A stretch of DNA of 50,063 nt from Roseiarcus fermentans (GTDB lineage: Bacteria > Pseudomonadota > Alphaproteobacteria > Rhizobiales > Beijerinckiaceae), in NCBI RefSeq assembly GCF_003315135.1, contig NZ_QNRK01000048.1:1-50063 (forward strand), given 5' to 3'. A model generated the notes under the pieces. That model was not told the DNA's origin, searched no databases, and saw nothing but the letters and a program-made list of their open reading frames with translations. Position numbers and translations under genes: made by a program. Numbering within the stretch: position 1 is the stretch's first letter; each line of letters opens with the position of its first letter. Positions 1 through 7,825 of the stretch are shown piece after piece.

Positions 1-84
1 ATAGGCGACCCAGGCGGGCGACCACTTGCCGGCGATCTCGGCGCCGCCGGAATGGTAGTTCGGATGGATCAGAACGATCCTCAT
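1..84 (-). CDS. bchE: BchE N-terminus (anaerobic Mg-protoporphyrin ester oxidative cyclase), partial
   Basis: Only the first 28 codons lie in the window; the gene runs off the left edge. The N-terminus [19 protein letters not shown] followed by W-x-P-A-W-V-A-Y matches, from memory, the characteristic start of BchE, the cobalamin-binding radical-SAM enzyme that forms the isocyclic E ring of bacteriochlorophyll without oxygen. The start ATG is preceded by a strong GGAGG ribosome binding site (92-96 on the + strand read as CCTCC). A perfect PpsR/CrtJ-type palindrome lies about 60 bp upstream, as expected for a photosynthesis gene. The identification rests on a short stretch, so it is good but not certain; another B12-binding radical-SAM protein is the alternative. 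Confidence 0.8.
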   Translation of the reverse strand, partial: MRIVLIHPNYHSGGAEIAGKWSPAWVAY

Positions 85-144
85 GACCAGACCTCCAGTC
101 GCGATTCCCGCACATGGTCTCGAGCGCAAATTGCTCGCGCGCAT

Positions 145-164
145 GTGTCAAGCCGGCTTGACAC
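145..164. promoter_or_regulatory. PpsR/CrtJ-type operator, perfect palindrome
   Basis: GTGTCAAGCCGGCTTGACAC is a perfect 20-bp palindrome containing TGT-N12-ACA (146-163), the known binding motif of the redox/light repressor PpsR (CrtJ). Because the palindrome contains TTGACA on both strands it could also supply the -35 element of either divergent promoter (bchE to the left, the cobZ-like gene to the right); no convincing -10 box is visible on either side. The site is 62 bp upstream of the bchE start. The rest of the 310-bp gap (85-394) shows no gene and no B12-box that I can recognise. Confidence 0.85.
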
Positions 165-394
165 GCACCTGAACGGATCGCTCGCGGGCTGTCAACAGGG
201 CGTCCATGTTTCCAGCCGGGGCGCCGCAAAATGCCTCAGTCCGGCCGGCGGAATCCAGGCCGGACATGGCGATTCCCACGGCCGCCGGTCAGGCGGGATG
301 CATCCGGCGGCGCGATCGTCTATGACGGGGGCGCTCGATCGGCGATTGCGGCGCGACCGATCGGCCACGCGATTCATCCATCTTGGGAGGCCTT

Positions 395-1723
395 GTGCCG
401 GCGACGGCGGACCCTTGGGACGTCCTGGTGATCGGCGGCGGATTGGCCGGCCTTTGCGCGGCGATCTCGGCGCGCAAGCTCGGAGCTTCGGTGCGCCTGA
501 TCGAAAGCGCGCCGTCCGAGTCGCGCGGCGGCAACGCGCGTCACGCGCGCAATTTTCGCGCCGCCCACGGGGCGCCGGCCTGGCATTCGCCGGGCGTCTA
601 TACCGCGGACGAATTCCTGTCCGAGCTCCGGAAGGCGTCGGCGCCGCAATTCGACGAAGGCCTCGCGCAAGAACTGATCGCGGACACGACGGGGCTCGCG
701 TCGTGGCTCATGGACTGCGGCGTGCGACTGCAGGACCCGCGGGTCGGGGTCGTTCCCTTTTCCCGTCGCACCGCCTTTCTGCTCGGCGGGGGCAAGGCGA
801 TGCTGAACGCGCTCTACCAGACCGCCGCCGGCATCGGCGTCGTCGTCGGCTACGGCGCCGAGGCCGTGGGTCTGGCCGACCGGCCGGATGGCGGGTGGAG
901 CGTGGAGGTCGCCGGCGCCGAGCGACAGCGGATCGCGGCGCGCTGTGTGGTGGTCGCGGCCGGCGGGCCGGGCGCCGATCCGGAATGGCTGCGCGCGCAT
1001 TTCGGCCCGGCGGCGGACGGCTACAGCATTCGAGGCTGCGCGTATTCGAACGGCCACGCCATGCAGATGCTGATCGAGGCCGGCGCTCGAACCGTGGGCG
1101 ACCCGACGACCTGCCACATAGTGGCGGTCGACGCCCGCGGACCCCGGTTCGACGGCGGGATCGTCACGCGCATCACCGCCATTCCCTACGGGCTCGTGGT
1201 CGACCGCGACGCAGCGCGCGTCGACATCGAGAGCCACGACGTCGGCCGCACGCACTACGCCCGGTGGGGGCCGAGGATCGCCCGTTGTCCCGGCGGCGTC
1301 GCGTTCCTGATTCTGGACGCAGGCGCGCTCGAGCGCGCCGCCCCGACCGCGCTGCCGGCGATCAGCGCCGACACGATCGCCGCCCTGGCCGGGACCCTCG
1401 GCCTCGACGCCGACGCGCTCGCTCGCGCGCTCGAGGCGTTCAACGCAGAGCGCTCCGGTCGCCGCCATCCGCTCTCCGGTCCGCCGTTTTTCGCGTTCCC
1501 GATGCGGCCGGGCCTGACCTTCGTTCATTACGGCGTCGCGGTCGACGAGCGGATGCGCGTCCGGAGGCGCGACGGAGGGACCGTCGCGACGCTGTTCGCG
1601 GCCGGCATGATCATGGCCGCCAACATCCTTCGGTCCGGCTATCTCGCCGGTCTCGGGCTCGCCCTTGCGGCGGTTTCGGGAAGACGCGCCGGGGAGGCCG
1701 CCGCGCGCCATGCCGCCGGATAG
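395..1723 (+). CDS. CobZ/TcuA-like FAD-dependent flavoprotein
   Basis: An FAD-binding oxidoreductase of about 442 residues in the fumarate reductase/tricarballylate dehydrogenase (TcuA) family. It has the N-terminal dinucleotide fold VLVIGGGLAGLCAAISA and the family-typical R-G-G-N-A-R-H-A-R-N-F-R segment near residue 50. I chose GTG 395 because GGGAGG lies four bases upstream; a TTG at 383 is an in-frame alternative. The next gene encodes a TcuB-like partner and the third is cobC. In Rhodobacter capsulatus the CobZ protein, which makes precorrin-3B, is a fusion of exactly these two modules, so a split CobZ is a plausible role; tricarballylate oxidation is the other possibility. Substrate is inferred from context only. 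Confidence 0.75.
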   Translation: MPATADPWDVLVIGGGLAGLCAAISARKLGASVRLIESAPSESRGGNARHARNFRAAHGAPAWHSPGVYTADEFLSELRKASAPQFDEGLAQELIADTTGLASWLMDCGVRLQDPRVGVVPFSRRTAFLLGGGKAMLNALYQTAAGIGVVVGYGAEAVGLADRPDGGWSVEVAGAERQRIAARCVVVAAGGPGADPEWLRAHFGPAADGYSIRGCAYSNGHAMQMLIEAGARTVGDPTTCHIVAVDARGPRFDGGIVTRITAIPYGLVVDRDAARVDIESHDVGRTHYARWGPRIARCPGGVAFLILDAGALERAAPTALPAISADTIAALAGTLGLDADALARALEAFNAERSGRRHPLSGPPFFAFPMRPGLTFVHYGVAVDERMRVRRRDGGTVATLFAAGMIMAANILRSGYLAGLGLALAAVSGRRAGEAAARHAAG

Positions 1724-2849
1724 CGCCGCGAGCGAGGCCGAGCGGGTCCTCAGAATCTGTAGCGCCTGCATGTACTGCGACGGGCTCTGCCCGGTGTTTC
1801 CGGCGCTCGCGGGTCGACATGCCTATCCGGCGAACGACCTGAACTATCTCGCCAATCTCTGCCACAACTGTCGCGGCTGCTGGTACGCCTGCCAATACGC
1901 CCCGCCGCACCCGTTCGCGGTCAATCTGCCAACCGCCCTCGCCGCCCTCCGCCGGGAGTCGTATGCGGAAACCGTTTGGCCGAGGCTGCTCGGCCGGGCT
2001 TTTCGGCGGCCGGCCCTGGGCGCGGTCCTCATAGTCGCGGCCGCCCTCGCGGCGATGATCGCAATCGTCGCCGCGTCGGGTTCGCCGGCGGCGCTTTGGA
2101 GGGTCCGCGCCGGTCCGGGATCGTTCTATGCCGCCGTCCCGTGGAGCGTGATGGCCGGGCTGGCGGGGGTGTCGATCGCCTGGGCGATCGTCAGCATGGC
2201 CGCCTCGACCTGGCGCTTCTGGCGGGCGATCGCCCCCAAAGTTCCCGGTCGCGCCTTGTGGCTCGCCGCTGGACCGGCGCTGCGCGACATCGTCACCTTG
2301 CGACACCTCGGCGGCGGCGGACCGGGCTGCAACGACGAAGACATCCGCTTCTCGAAGCGCCGCCGGCTCTTCCACCACCTCATGGCCGGCGGGGTGGCGC
2401 TGGATGTCGCCGCGACGCTCGCGGCCGCGGCCTGCCAGGACGTCTTCTCGTGGCCGCCGCCCTATCCGCTCGCGAGCCTGCCCGTCGGCCTCGGCGCGGT
2501 CGGCGGCGTCGGCGTCGTCGTCGGGGCGGCCGGGCTTCTCGCGCTCGAGGCCCGCGCCGACCGGGCGCCGTCCGAACGCGGCGAGTCGGTGCTCAACGTC
2601 GCCTTCCTCGTCGCCCTCGAAGTCGTGGCGTTGAGCGGGTTCGCGCTTTTCGCCTTGCGCGACACCGCCGTCATGGGGCCGCTGCTCGTTGTCCACATCG
2701 GGACCGTGGTCGGTCTTTTCGTGGGTCTGCCGGCCATGAAGAGCCTGCACGCGCCGTTCCGGGCCGCAGCGCTCCTGCGCGCGGCCGCAGAGCAAAAAGC
2801 CTCGGAGGGCAAGGAGGGCGCGCGCGCCGCCCGGGTCCTGTCCGAGTGA
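1710..2849 (+). CDS. TcuB/CobZ C-terminal-like Fe-S membrane protein
   Basis: A protein of 379 residues with two ferredoxin-like cysteine sets at the N-terminus (C17, C20, C23, C27 and C51, C54, C57, C61) followed by several hydrophobic segments from about residue 95 to the end, the architecture of TcuB, which reoxidises TcuA and passes electrons to the quinone pool through heme and Fe-S centres. The ATG at 1710 overlaps the end of the flavoprotein gene by 14 bp, and GGGGAGG (1691-1697) is in place, so the two are translationally coupled and probably form one complex. Together they have the same module order as R. capsulatus CobZ. Histidines in the membrane part (for example the RRRLFHHLMAG segment) could ligate heme. 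Function in cobalamin synthesis is an inference from the neighbouring cobC. Confidence 0.75.
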   Translation: MPPDSAASEAERVLRICSACMYCDGLCPVFPALAGRHAYPANDLNYLANLCHNCRGCWYACQYAPPHPFAVNLPTALAALRRESYAETVWPRLLGRAFRRPALGAVLIVAAALAAMIAIVAASGSPAALWRVRAGPGSFYAAVPWSVMAGLAGVSIAWAIVSMAASTWRFWRAIAPKVPGRALWLAAGPALRDIVTLRHLGGGGPGCNDEDIRFSKRRRLFHHLMAGGVALDVAATLAAAACQDVFSWPPPYPLASLPVGLGAVGGVGVVVGAAGLLALEARADRAPSERGESVLNVAFLVALEVVALSGFALFALRDTAVMGPLLVVHIGTVVGLFVGLPAMKSLHAPFRAAALLRAAAEQKASEGKEGARAARVLSE

Positions 2850-2932
2850 CCGAGCCCGCCGCCGCGCCCCGTGACGGGCCTGCGCATCCGCGCTAAGGGC
2901 GGCGTCGAGCGAGGCAATCACAGGAAAACCCG

Positions 2933-3967
2933 ATGGCGACGGAAGGCGAAGATCCCCCGCGCGAAGCGCTGATGGCGCGCCTGTTCCGGCACGGCGGCGA
3001 CCTCAGATCGGCCGCGGCGCTCTTTCCCGATGCGCCGGGGCCGTGGATCGATCTCTCGACCGGAATCAATCCGGTCGCCTATCCCGCCGACGTGAGCCCC
3101 CGGGCCTGGGAGCGGCTGCCCGAGCCCGGGCTCGTCGAGGCGCTTCTCTCGGCGGCGGCGAGCCGCTACGGCGCGGGGGCGGATTGCGTCGCCGCAGGCC
3201 CCGGGACGCAGGCGCTGATCCAGTGGCTGCCGCGGCTCTTCCCCGCCCGCCGGGTCGCGGTCGTCGGTTCGACCTACGCCGAGCACGAGCGCAGCTGGCT
3301 CGCCGGCGGCGCGGTCGTCGACGTCGTCCCGGACATTTCCGACGTCGGCGACCGCGAAGTCGTCGTCGTCGTCAACCCGAACAACCCCGACGGCCGGCTT
3401 TATCGGCGCGCGGCGCTGCAAGACCTCGCCGACCGCCTCGACCGCCGCGACGGGCTCCTGATCGTGGACGAGGCCTTCATGGACTTCGAGGACGAGTCGC
3501 TGGCTCCCGACCTGCGCCGATCGATCGTCGTGCTCAGGTCGTTCGGCAAGGCCTATGGACTGGCCGGCCTCCGGCTGGGCTTCGCGCTCGCGCCCCCGGA
3601 TCGGGCGCTCCTCATGCGCCGGGCGCTCGGCCCCTGGGCGGTGTCCGGGCCGGCGATCGAGATCGGACGCCGCGCCCTCCTCGATCGGCAATGGTTGGAG
3701 GCCACGCGCCGGCGCCTTCGCGACGACGGCGCGTGGTTCGACGGCGCGCTCGCGCGCGCAGGCTTCCAGGCGATCGGCGGCAATGCGCTGTTCCGGCTGG
3801 TCCGCCATCCGCGGGCCCGCGAGCGATTTTCCCGGCTGTGCGAAGGCGGCGTCCTGACGCGGCCGTTCGCCGGGCATCCCGAATGGCTCCGCTTCGGCGT
3901 CCCGCCGCCATCCTTACGCGCCCGGCTGTCCGAAACGCTGTCGCAATGCGCCCTCGACAAGAGCTGA
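2933..3967 (+). CDS. cobC: CobC, L-threonine-O-3-phosphate decarboxylase
   Basis: A fold-type I PLP aminotransferase-like protein (344 residues), the length of CobC. Visible features are the N-terminal HGGD segment (20-23), the DLSTGINP motif (40-47), N-P-N-N-P-D-G (148-154), the PLP-contacting Asp at 179 and the Schiff-base lysine K206 in SFGKAYGLAGLRLG. CobC makes (R)-1-amino-2-propanol phosphate, the linker of the cobalamin nucleotide loop. It follows the CobZ/TcuB-like pair by 83 bp in the same direction and probably belongs to the same transcript. The related histidinol-phosphate aminotransferase is a less likely alternative, since the HGGD/STGINP start is typical of CobC/CobD. Confidence 0.88.
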   Translation: MATEGEDPPREALMARLFRHGGDLRSAAALFPDAPGPWIDLSTGINPVAYPADVSPRAWERLPEPGLVEALLSAAASRYGAGADCVAAGPGTQALIQWLPRLFPARRVAVVGSTYAEHERSWLAGGAVVDVVPDISDVGDREVVVVVNPNNPDGRLYRRAALQDLADRLDRRDGLLIVDEAFMDFEDESLAPDLRRSIVVLRSFGKAYGLAGLRLGFALAPPDRALLMRRALGPWAVSGPAIEIGRRALLDRQWLEATRRRLRDDGAWFDGALARAGFQAIGGNALFRLVRHPRARERFSRLCEGGVLTRPFAGHPEWLRFGVPPPSLRARLSETLSQCALDKS

Positions 3968-4019
3968 CGCTGTCGAAGCGGATTGATTCCGCGCGCTGGT
4001 CTTCGCCGACCGCCTTCGT

Positions 4020-4051
4020 GGATGGCGGGAGCCGCGAGGCTCCGGCCATCC
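4020..4051. terminator. Strong hairpin between convergent genes (terminator or REP-like)
   Basis: A 32-base imperfect palindrome: a 14-bp stem beginning GGATGGC with one mismatch, closed by a GCGA tetraloop. It sits between the convergent cobC (+) and BKACE (-) genes, where it could end transcription from both sides. There is no T-run, so a repetitive extragenic palindrome is equally possible. Confidence 0.6.
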
Positions 4052-4063
4052 GGCGGCGCCGAT

Positions 4064-4993
4064 TCAGAAGCCGACGCGGTCGCCGCCCTTGAGCTGAAGA
4101 ATCGCCCTCGCCTCGTCCGGGGTCGCGGCCTCGTGGCCGAGTTCCTCCACCAGCCGCCGCGCCTTGGCGACCTGCTCGGCGTTGGTGCGGGCGAGTTGAC
4201 CCGGTCCGAGCCAGAGCGAGTCCTCGAGCCCGACGCGCACGTTGCCGCCGAGCGCGATCGCTTGCGCTGCGATCGTCATCTGGTTGCGTCCGGCGCCCAG
4301 GACCGACCAGCGATAGTCCTTGCCGAACAGGCGGTCGGCGGTTCGGCGCATGTGCATCACGTCCTCGGGATGGCCGCCGATCCCGCCGAGGATGCCGAAC
4401 ACGCTCTGTACGAAGAACGGCGCTTTCACCAGGCCCCGGTCGACGAAATGGGCGAGGGTGTAGAGATGGCCGATGTCGTAGCACTCGATCTCGAAGCGGG
4501 TGCCGTTGTCGGCGCAGGTGGTCAAAATCTTCTCGATGTCGGCGAAGGTGTTCTTGAAGATGCGGTCGCGCGAGCCTTCGAGATAGGGCCGCTCCCAGTC
4601 GTGCTTGAAGTCCTTGAAGCGCTGCAACATGGGAAAGAGGGCGAAGTTCATCGAGCCCATGTTGAGCGAGGCGACTTCGGGCTTGAACTTCGCCACGGGC
4701 AGCAGCCGCTCGTCGATCGTCATGGTCGAGGCGCCGCCGGTGGTGATGTTCACCACGCAGTTCGAGCGCTGCTTGATGATGTCGAGGAACGGCTTGAACC
4801 GCTCGGCCGACTGGTCCGGCCTGCCGTCGGCGGGATCGCGGGCGTGCAGATGGACGATGGCGGCGCCGGCTTCCGCCGCGCCGATCGCCGCCTCCGCGAT
4901 CTCCTCGGCGGTGATCGGCAGATGCGGCGACATCGAGGGGGTGTGAATTGAACCGGTGACGGCGCAGGTGATGATGACCTTGGGCTTGCTCAT
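4064..4993 (-). CDS. BKACE family beta-keto acid cleavage enzyme (DUF849), first copy
   Basis: A 309-residue DUF849/BKACE protein. The family condenses a beta-keto acid with acetyl-CoA and releases acetoacetate plus a new acyl-CoA, using a divalent metal. The metal ligands are visible: H48 and H50 in HLHARDP and E257 in GLEDSLW. The start SKPKVIITCAVTGS is typical. It is the last gene of the long minus-strand operon, 22 bp after the flavin monooxygenase, so it presumably cleaves a beta-keto acid produced late in the ring-cleavage route. The substrate cannot be told from the sequence. A second, diverged copy lies at 24478-25341. Confidence 0.9.
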   Translation of the reverse strand: MSKPKVIITCAVTGSIHTPSMSPHLPITAEEIAEAAIGAAEAGAAIVHLHARDPADGRPDQSAERFKPFLDIIKQRSNCVVNITTGGASTMTIDERLLPVAKFKPEVASLNMGSMNFALFPMLQRFKDFKHDWERPYLEGSRDRIFKNTFADIEKILTTCADNGTRFEIECYDIGHLYTLAHFVDRGLVKAPFFVQSVFGILGGIGGHPEDVMHMRRTADRLFGKDYRWSVLGAGRNQMTIAAQAIALGGNVRVGLEDSLWLGPGQLARTNAEQVAKARRLVEELGHEAATPDEARAILQLKGGDRVGF

Positions 4994-5015
4994 GAAATCG
5001 GTATCCTTCCCTCGT

Positions 5016-6617
5016 TCAGGCTTCGGCGGCGCCGGCCAATTCCGCAGGCGCGCGGGACTCCCCGAGCCCCTCGACGCGCCTGCGCCAGTCGCCGATCAGG
5101 CGCTCGAGTTCGTTCCCGTCGCGGGCGCCCCCCTGGAGATAGAAGTCCGGCCGCACGAACGCCGCGACGCAGCCTAACCGATCGAGCCATGCGCGATAGG
5201 CCCCCGTGACGTCGATCCCCAAGGAGAGGTCGACCACGGCCACGTTCCAGCGCGCGAGGGCATCGCGGCTGGCCGCGCTCAAGGACGCCAGCGTTTCGCA
5301 GTCGCGGGCGAACAGGGCGAACCGCACGCCGAAAACGTCGTCGAACAGGCCGCTTCGTCCATCGACTTCCACCCGCGCCTGAACGCCGAGCAGGCCCGCC
5401 CCCGGCGCGCCCTCGCTCCATAGTCCCGGACCGAGGCGCGGTTGCGGCGGCGGCGGGGGCTGGTAGCCGGGCGCCGTCCGGGCGGCGATCATCTCGGCGT
5501 CGCGGGCGCGCGCCAGGTCGAGATCGGTGACGCAGATCACCTTGCCCAGTTCGATCGAGAAGCCGATCATGGCCTGCACATGGCCGCTGCGCTCGGGCCC
5601 GTAGCTGTCGAGCAGCCAATCGCCGGCGAGGCCGCGCAAGATGGCGTCGAGCCGCCAGGCGAGCGCCAGACTGTCCCGGACGCCGCTGCACAGGCCCTGG
5701 CCCGCGAACGGCGGCATCAGATGGGCGGCGTCGCCGGCGAGCAGCGCGCGGCCCATCCGCCACGTCTCGGCCCACTGGCCCCGGAACGTGTAGACCGCGT
5801 GGCGCTCCAGTTCCGCCGTCCCGGGCGTCATGCCCCAGGGTTCGAGCAGGCGCCAGGCGACCTCGCGCCGGTTCATGTCGGCCGCCGTCTCGCCCGGCAG
5901 CAGCATGAACTCCCAGCGCCGGCGCCCCGGTCCCCCCGGCACGATCGTGGTCGGCCGGCGCGGATCGCAGAGCTGCCACGTCTTCGGCGTCCATTCGCGC
6001 CGCTCGCGCGGCTTGACGTCGACCACCAGCCAGTCGAACGCAAAGCCGAGATCGTGCGTTTCGACGCCGATGGCGCGGCGCACGAACGAATTGGCGCCGT
6101 CGCAGCCGATCACGTAGCGAGCCTGGAGACGGCCCGTCTCGCCGGTCGCGACCCATTGCCCGTCGCGCATCTCGCCGCGCTCGACCTCGACGCGGACGCC
6201 GTCGGCGTCCTGGGCAAGCCGCTTCGCGCTCCAGCCCTGGCGGACGTCGACGCTCGGCGTCGCCTTGACGCGCGCGTCGAGCGCCGCTTCCAGCTCCGGC
6301 TGCGAGAAGATGTTGGAGACCGGCCAGCCGCTCGGCCCGAGGCCGCGCCAGTCGAGCTCCAGCAGCATCTCGTGATCGGCGTTGCGCCACTGGTAGGTGT
6401 CGATCTCGTCCAGGACCGGGAGCACATCGTCGATCGCGCCGGCGGCCTGCAGGATCCTTGCGATTTCGTGATCGAAATGAACCGCGCGCGGCAGCGGATA
6501 GAGATCGGGCCAGCGGTCGATGGCGACGACACGATGGCCCATCCCGCCCAGCAACAGCGCCAGCGTCTGCCCGGTCGGGCCGTAGCCGACGATCGCGACG
6601 TCCGCGGTCACTTGCAT
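5016..6617 (-). CDS. MhpA-like FAD-dependent aromatic monooxygenase
   Basis: A class A flavoprotein hydroxylase of 533 residues, close to MhpA (3-(3-hydroxyphenyl)propionate hydroxylase) in length and layout. It has the GxGxxG nucleotide fold (IVGYGPTGQTLA, 9-20), the DG motif GCDGANSFVR (171-180) and the GD motif GDAAHLMPPFAGQGL (295-309), followed by the C-terminal thioredoxin-like part of this group. It would add a hydroxyl group to a phenolic ring with NAD(P)H and O2, preparing an extradiol substrate for the dioxygenase encoded just upstream. The start ATG at 6617 lies 57 bp after the dioxygenase stop. Exact substrate unknown. Confidence 0.87.
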   Translation of the reverse strand: MQVTADVAIVGYGPTGQTLALLLGGMGHRVVAIDRWPDLYPLPRAVHFDHEIARILQAAGAIDDVLPVLDEIDTYQWRNADHEMLLELDWRGLGPSGWPVSNIFSQPELEAALDARVKATPSVDVRQGWSAKRLAQDADGVRVEVERGEMRDGQWVATGETGRLQARYVIGCDGANSFVRRAIGVETHDLGFAFDWLVVDVKPRERREWTPKTWQLCDPRRPTTIVPGGPGRRRWEFMLLPGETAADMNRREVAWRLLEPWGMTPGTAELERHAVYTFRGQWAETWRMGRALLAGDAAHLMPPFAGQGLCSGVRDSLALAWRLDAILRGLAGDWLLDSYGPERSGHVQAMIGFSIELGKVICVTDLDLARARDAEMIAARTAPGYQPPPPPQPRLGPGLWSEGAPGAGLLGVQARVEVDGRSGLFDDVFGVRFALFARDCETLASLSAASRDALARWNVAVVDLSLGIDVTGAYRAWLDRLGCVAAFVRPDFYLQGGARDGNELERLIGDWRRRVEGLGESRAPAELAGAAEA

Positions 6618-6674
6618 ATCCTCTTCCCTCTCCCGCCGGCGACGACGCCGGCGCTCGCTGTTCCGGGCCGGTCT

Positions 6675-7628
6675 TCAGGCCTCGTAGTTGTGGACGAAAT
6701 CCGCCGGCGGGTTCGGTCCCCAAACGTAGAAGGAGTCTTCCGGCGGGTGGTCGGCTGCGGGCCAGTCGGCGTCGTGAGGCACGAAATCGATGTCGGCGGA
6801 ATATTCCGCGAACGAGCCCCACGGGTCCCCGACGTAATGGAAGAAGTTGGAGCCGAGCACGTGGCGCCCCAGCCCCCAGCCCTTGGCGTAGCCCTTGCCG
6901 AGCATGTGCGTCGCGCCGATGCCGATCTCGTCAACGCTGCCGACGTCCCAGCTCAGGTGATGGAAGCCGGGGGCGCTCGATCTCGCGAGCGCGATCATGT
7001 GGTGGTCGCTGCCGTGGATGCCGTGCAGGAACGCGATGCCGTCGCCGGAGCGATCGGAAAGCCTGAGCCCGAGCACGCGCGAATAGAAGTCGATCCCCCG
7101 AGCTACGTCGGTGGTGAACAGGAGGACATGGGCGAGCCGGCGCGGATGGGTCCGCGCGACGGCGCCGCGATTGGGAGCGCCGCGCGTCAGCGGGCCGGCC
7201 GAGAACTGCACGAACGCGCTCTTCTCGCTGGGCGAGGTCTTCGGCGCGGCGGCGATCTCGACCAGGTTGCCGTCGTGGTCGTGGAACCACAGGCCGTTCG
7301 AATCGACGCCGGCGGGCGGATCGACGCGCTTGACGCCCTGCGCCTGAAGGCGCTCGGCGAAGCGGTCGAGATCGTCCTCGAAGGCCCCGAACGTCATCGA
7401 CCGGTGCTTCTTGCGCGGACCCTCGCCGATAGTTCCCCAGACGTGGGGACTGCCCCTGGTCGCGAGCGAAAGGGCCCCGCCGCGCTCGCCGACGTCGAGT
7501 CCGAACGCGTCGTAGAAGGTTCTGGCGACGGCGAGGTCCGGGACGACGAAATGAAAATGGTCGAGCGAATGCACCCCGAGCGCGCCCGGCCTGCGGGTCG
7601 GCTTCACGTATCCCTGAATGGCGGTCAT
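6675..7628 (-). CDS. VOC-family extradiol ring-cleavage dioxygenase, copy 1
   Basis: A 317-residue two-domain vicinal-oxygen-chelate protein of the type I extradiol dioxygenase class. The second domain holds the expected Fe(II) triad: H167 (in RLAHVLLFTTD), H223 or H224 (GFHHLSWD) and E275 (WGSFAEYSAD); N-terminal domain about residues 18-130. It would open a catechol-type ring next to the hydroxyl pair with O2. It is a clear paralogue of the protein encoded just upstream at 7826-8776, sharing length, the GRHVLGSN segment and a C-terminal WGP-x-x-P ending. The 197-bp gap between the two genes (7629-7825) shows no further gene. Confidence 0.87.
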   Translation of the reverse strand: MTAIQGYVKPTRRPGALGVHSLDHFHFVVPDLAVARTFYDAFGLDVGERGGALSLATRGSPHVWGTIGEGPRKKHRSMTFGAFEDDLDRFAERLQAQGVKRVDPPAGVDSNGLWFHDHDGNLVEIAAAPKTSPSEKSAFVQFSAGPLTRGAPNRGAVARTHPRRLAHVLLFTTDVARGIDFYSRVLGLRLSDRSGDGIAFLHGIHGSDHHMIALARSSAPGFHHLSWDVGSVDEIGIGATHMLGKGYAKGWGLGRHVLGSNFFHYVGDPWGSFAEYSADIDFVPHDADWPAADHPPEDSFYVWGPNPPADFVHNYEA

Positions 7629-7825
7629 GCGTCTCCTCCTGCGTCTTCCGCTTCGTCCTTTTCGCCGCGCTTCGAGCGCGCGAGCCGCTCGCCGCGCCGA
7701 ACGCGCTGTCGCCGACTATAGGGCCGCGCGGATCTCGATCGAAACCGCGCCGGGCCCTTCGCGAGCGCGATCGCCTCGGCGACGGCCGCCGGGGCGTCGG
7801 TTCGCGCGCGTCCGTTGCGGCGCCG

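Noticed and set aside
85-394. Possible cobalamin riboswitch before the CobZ-like gene
   Set aside because: I found no B12-box-like core or matching stem set; only the PpsR palindrome stands out.
52-1842. Very long open frame overlapping the CobZ-like gene in another frame
   Set aside because: Its translation is an arginine-rich shadow caused by high GC; the alternative frame has clear FAD-binding motifs.
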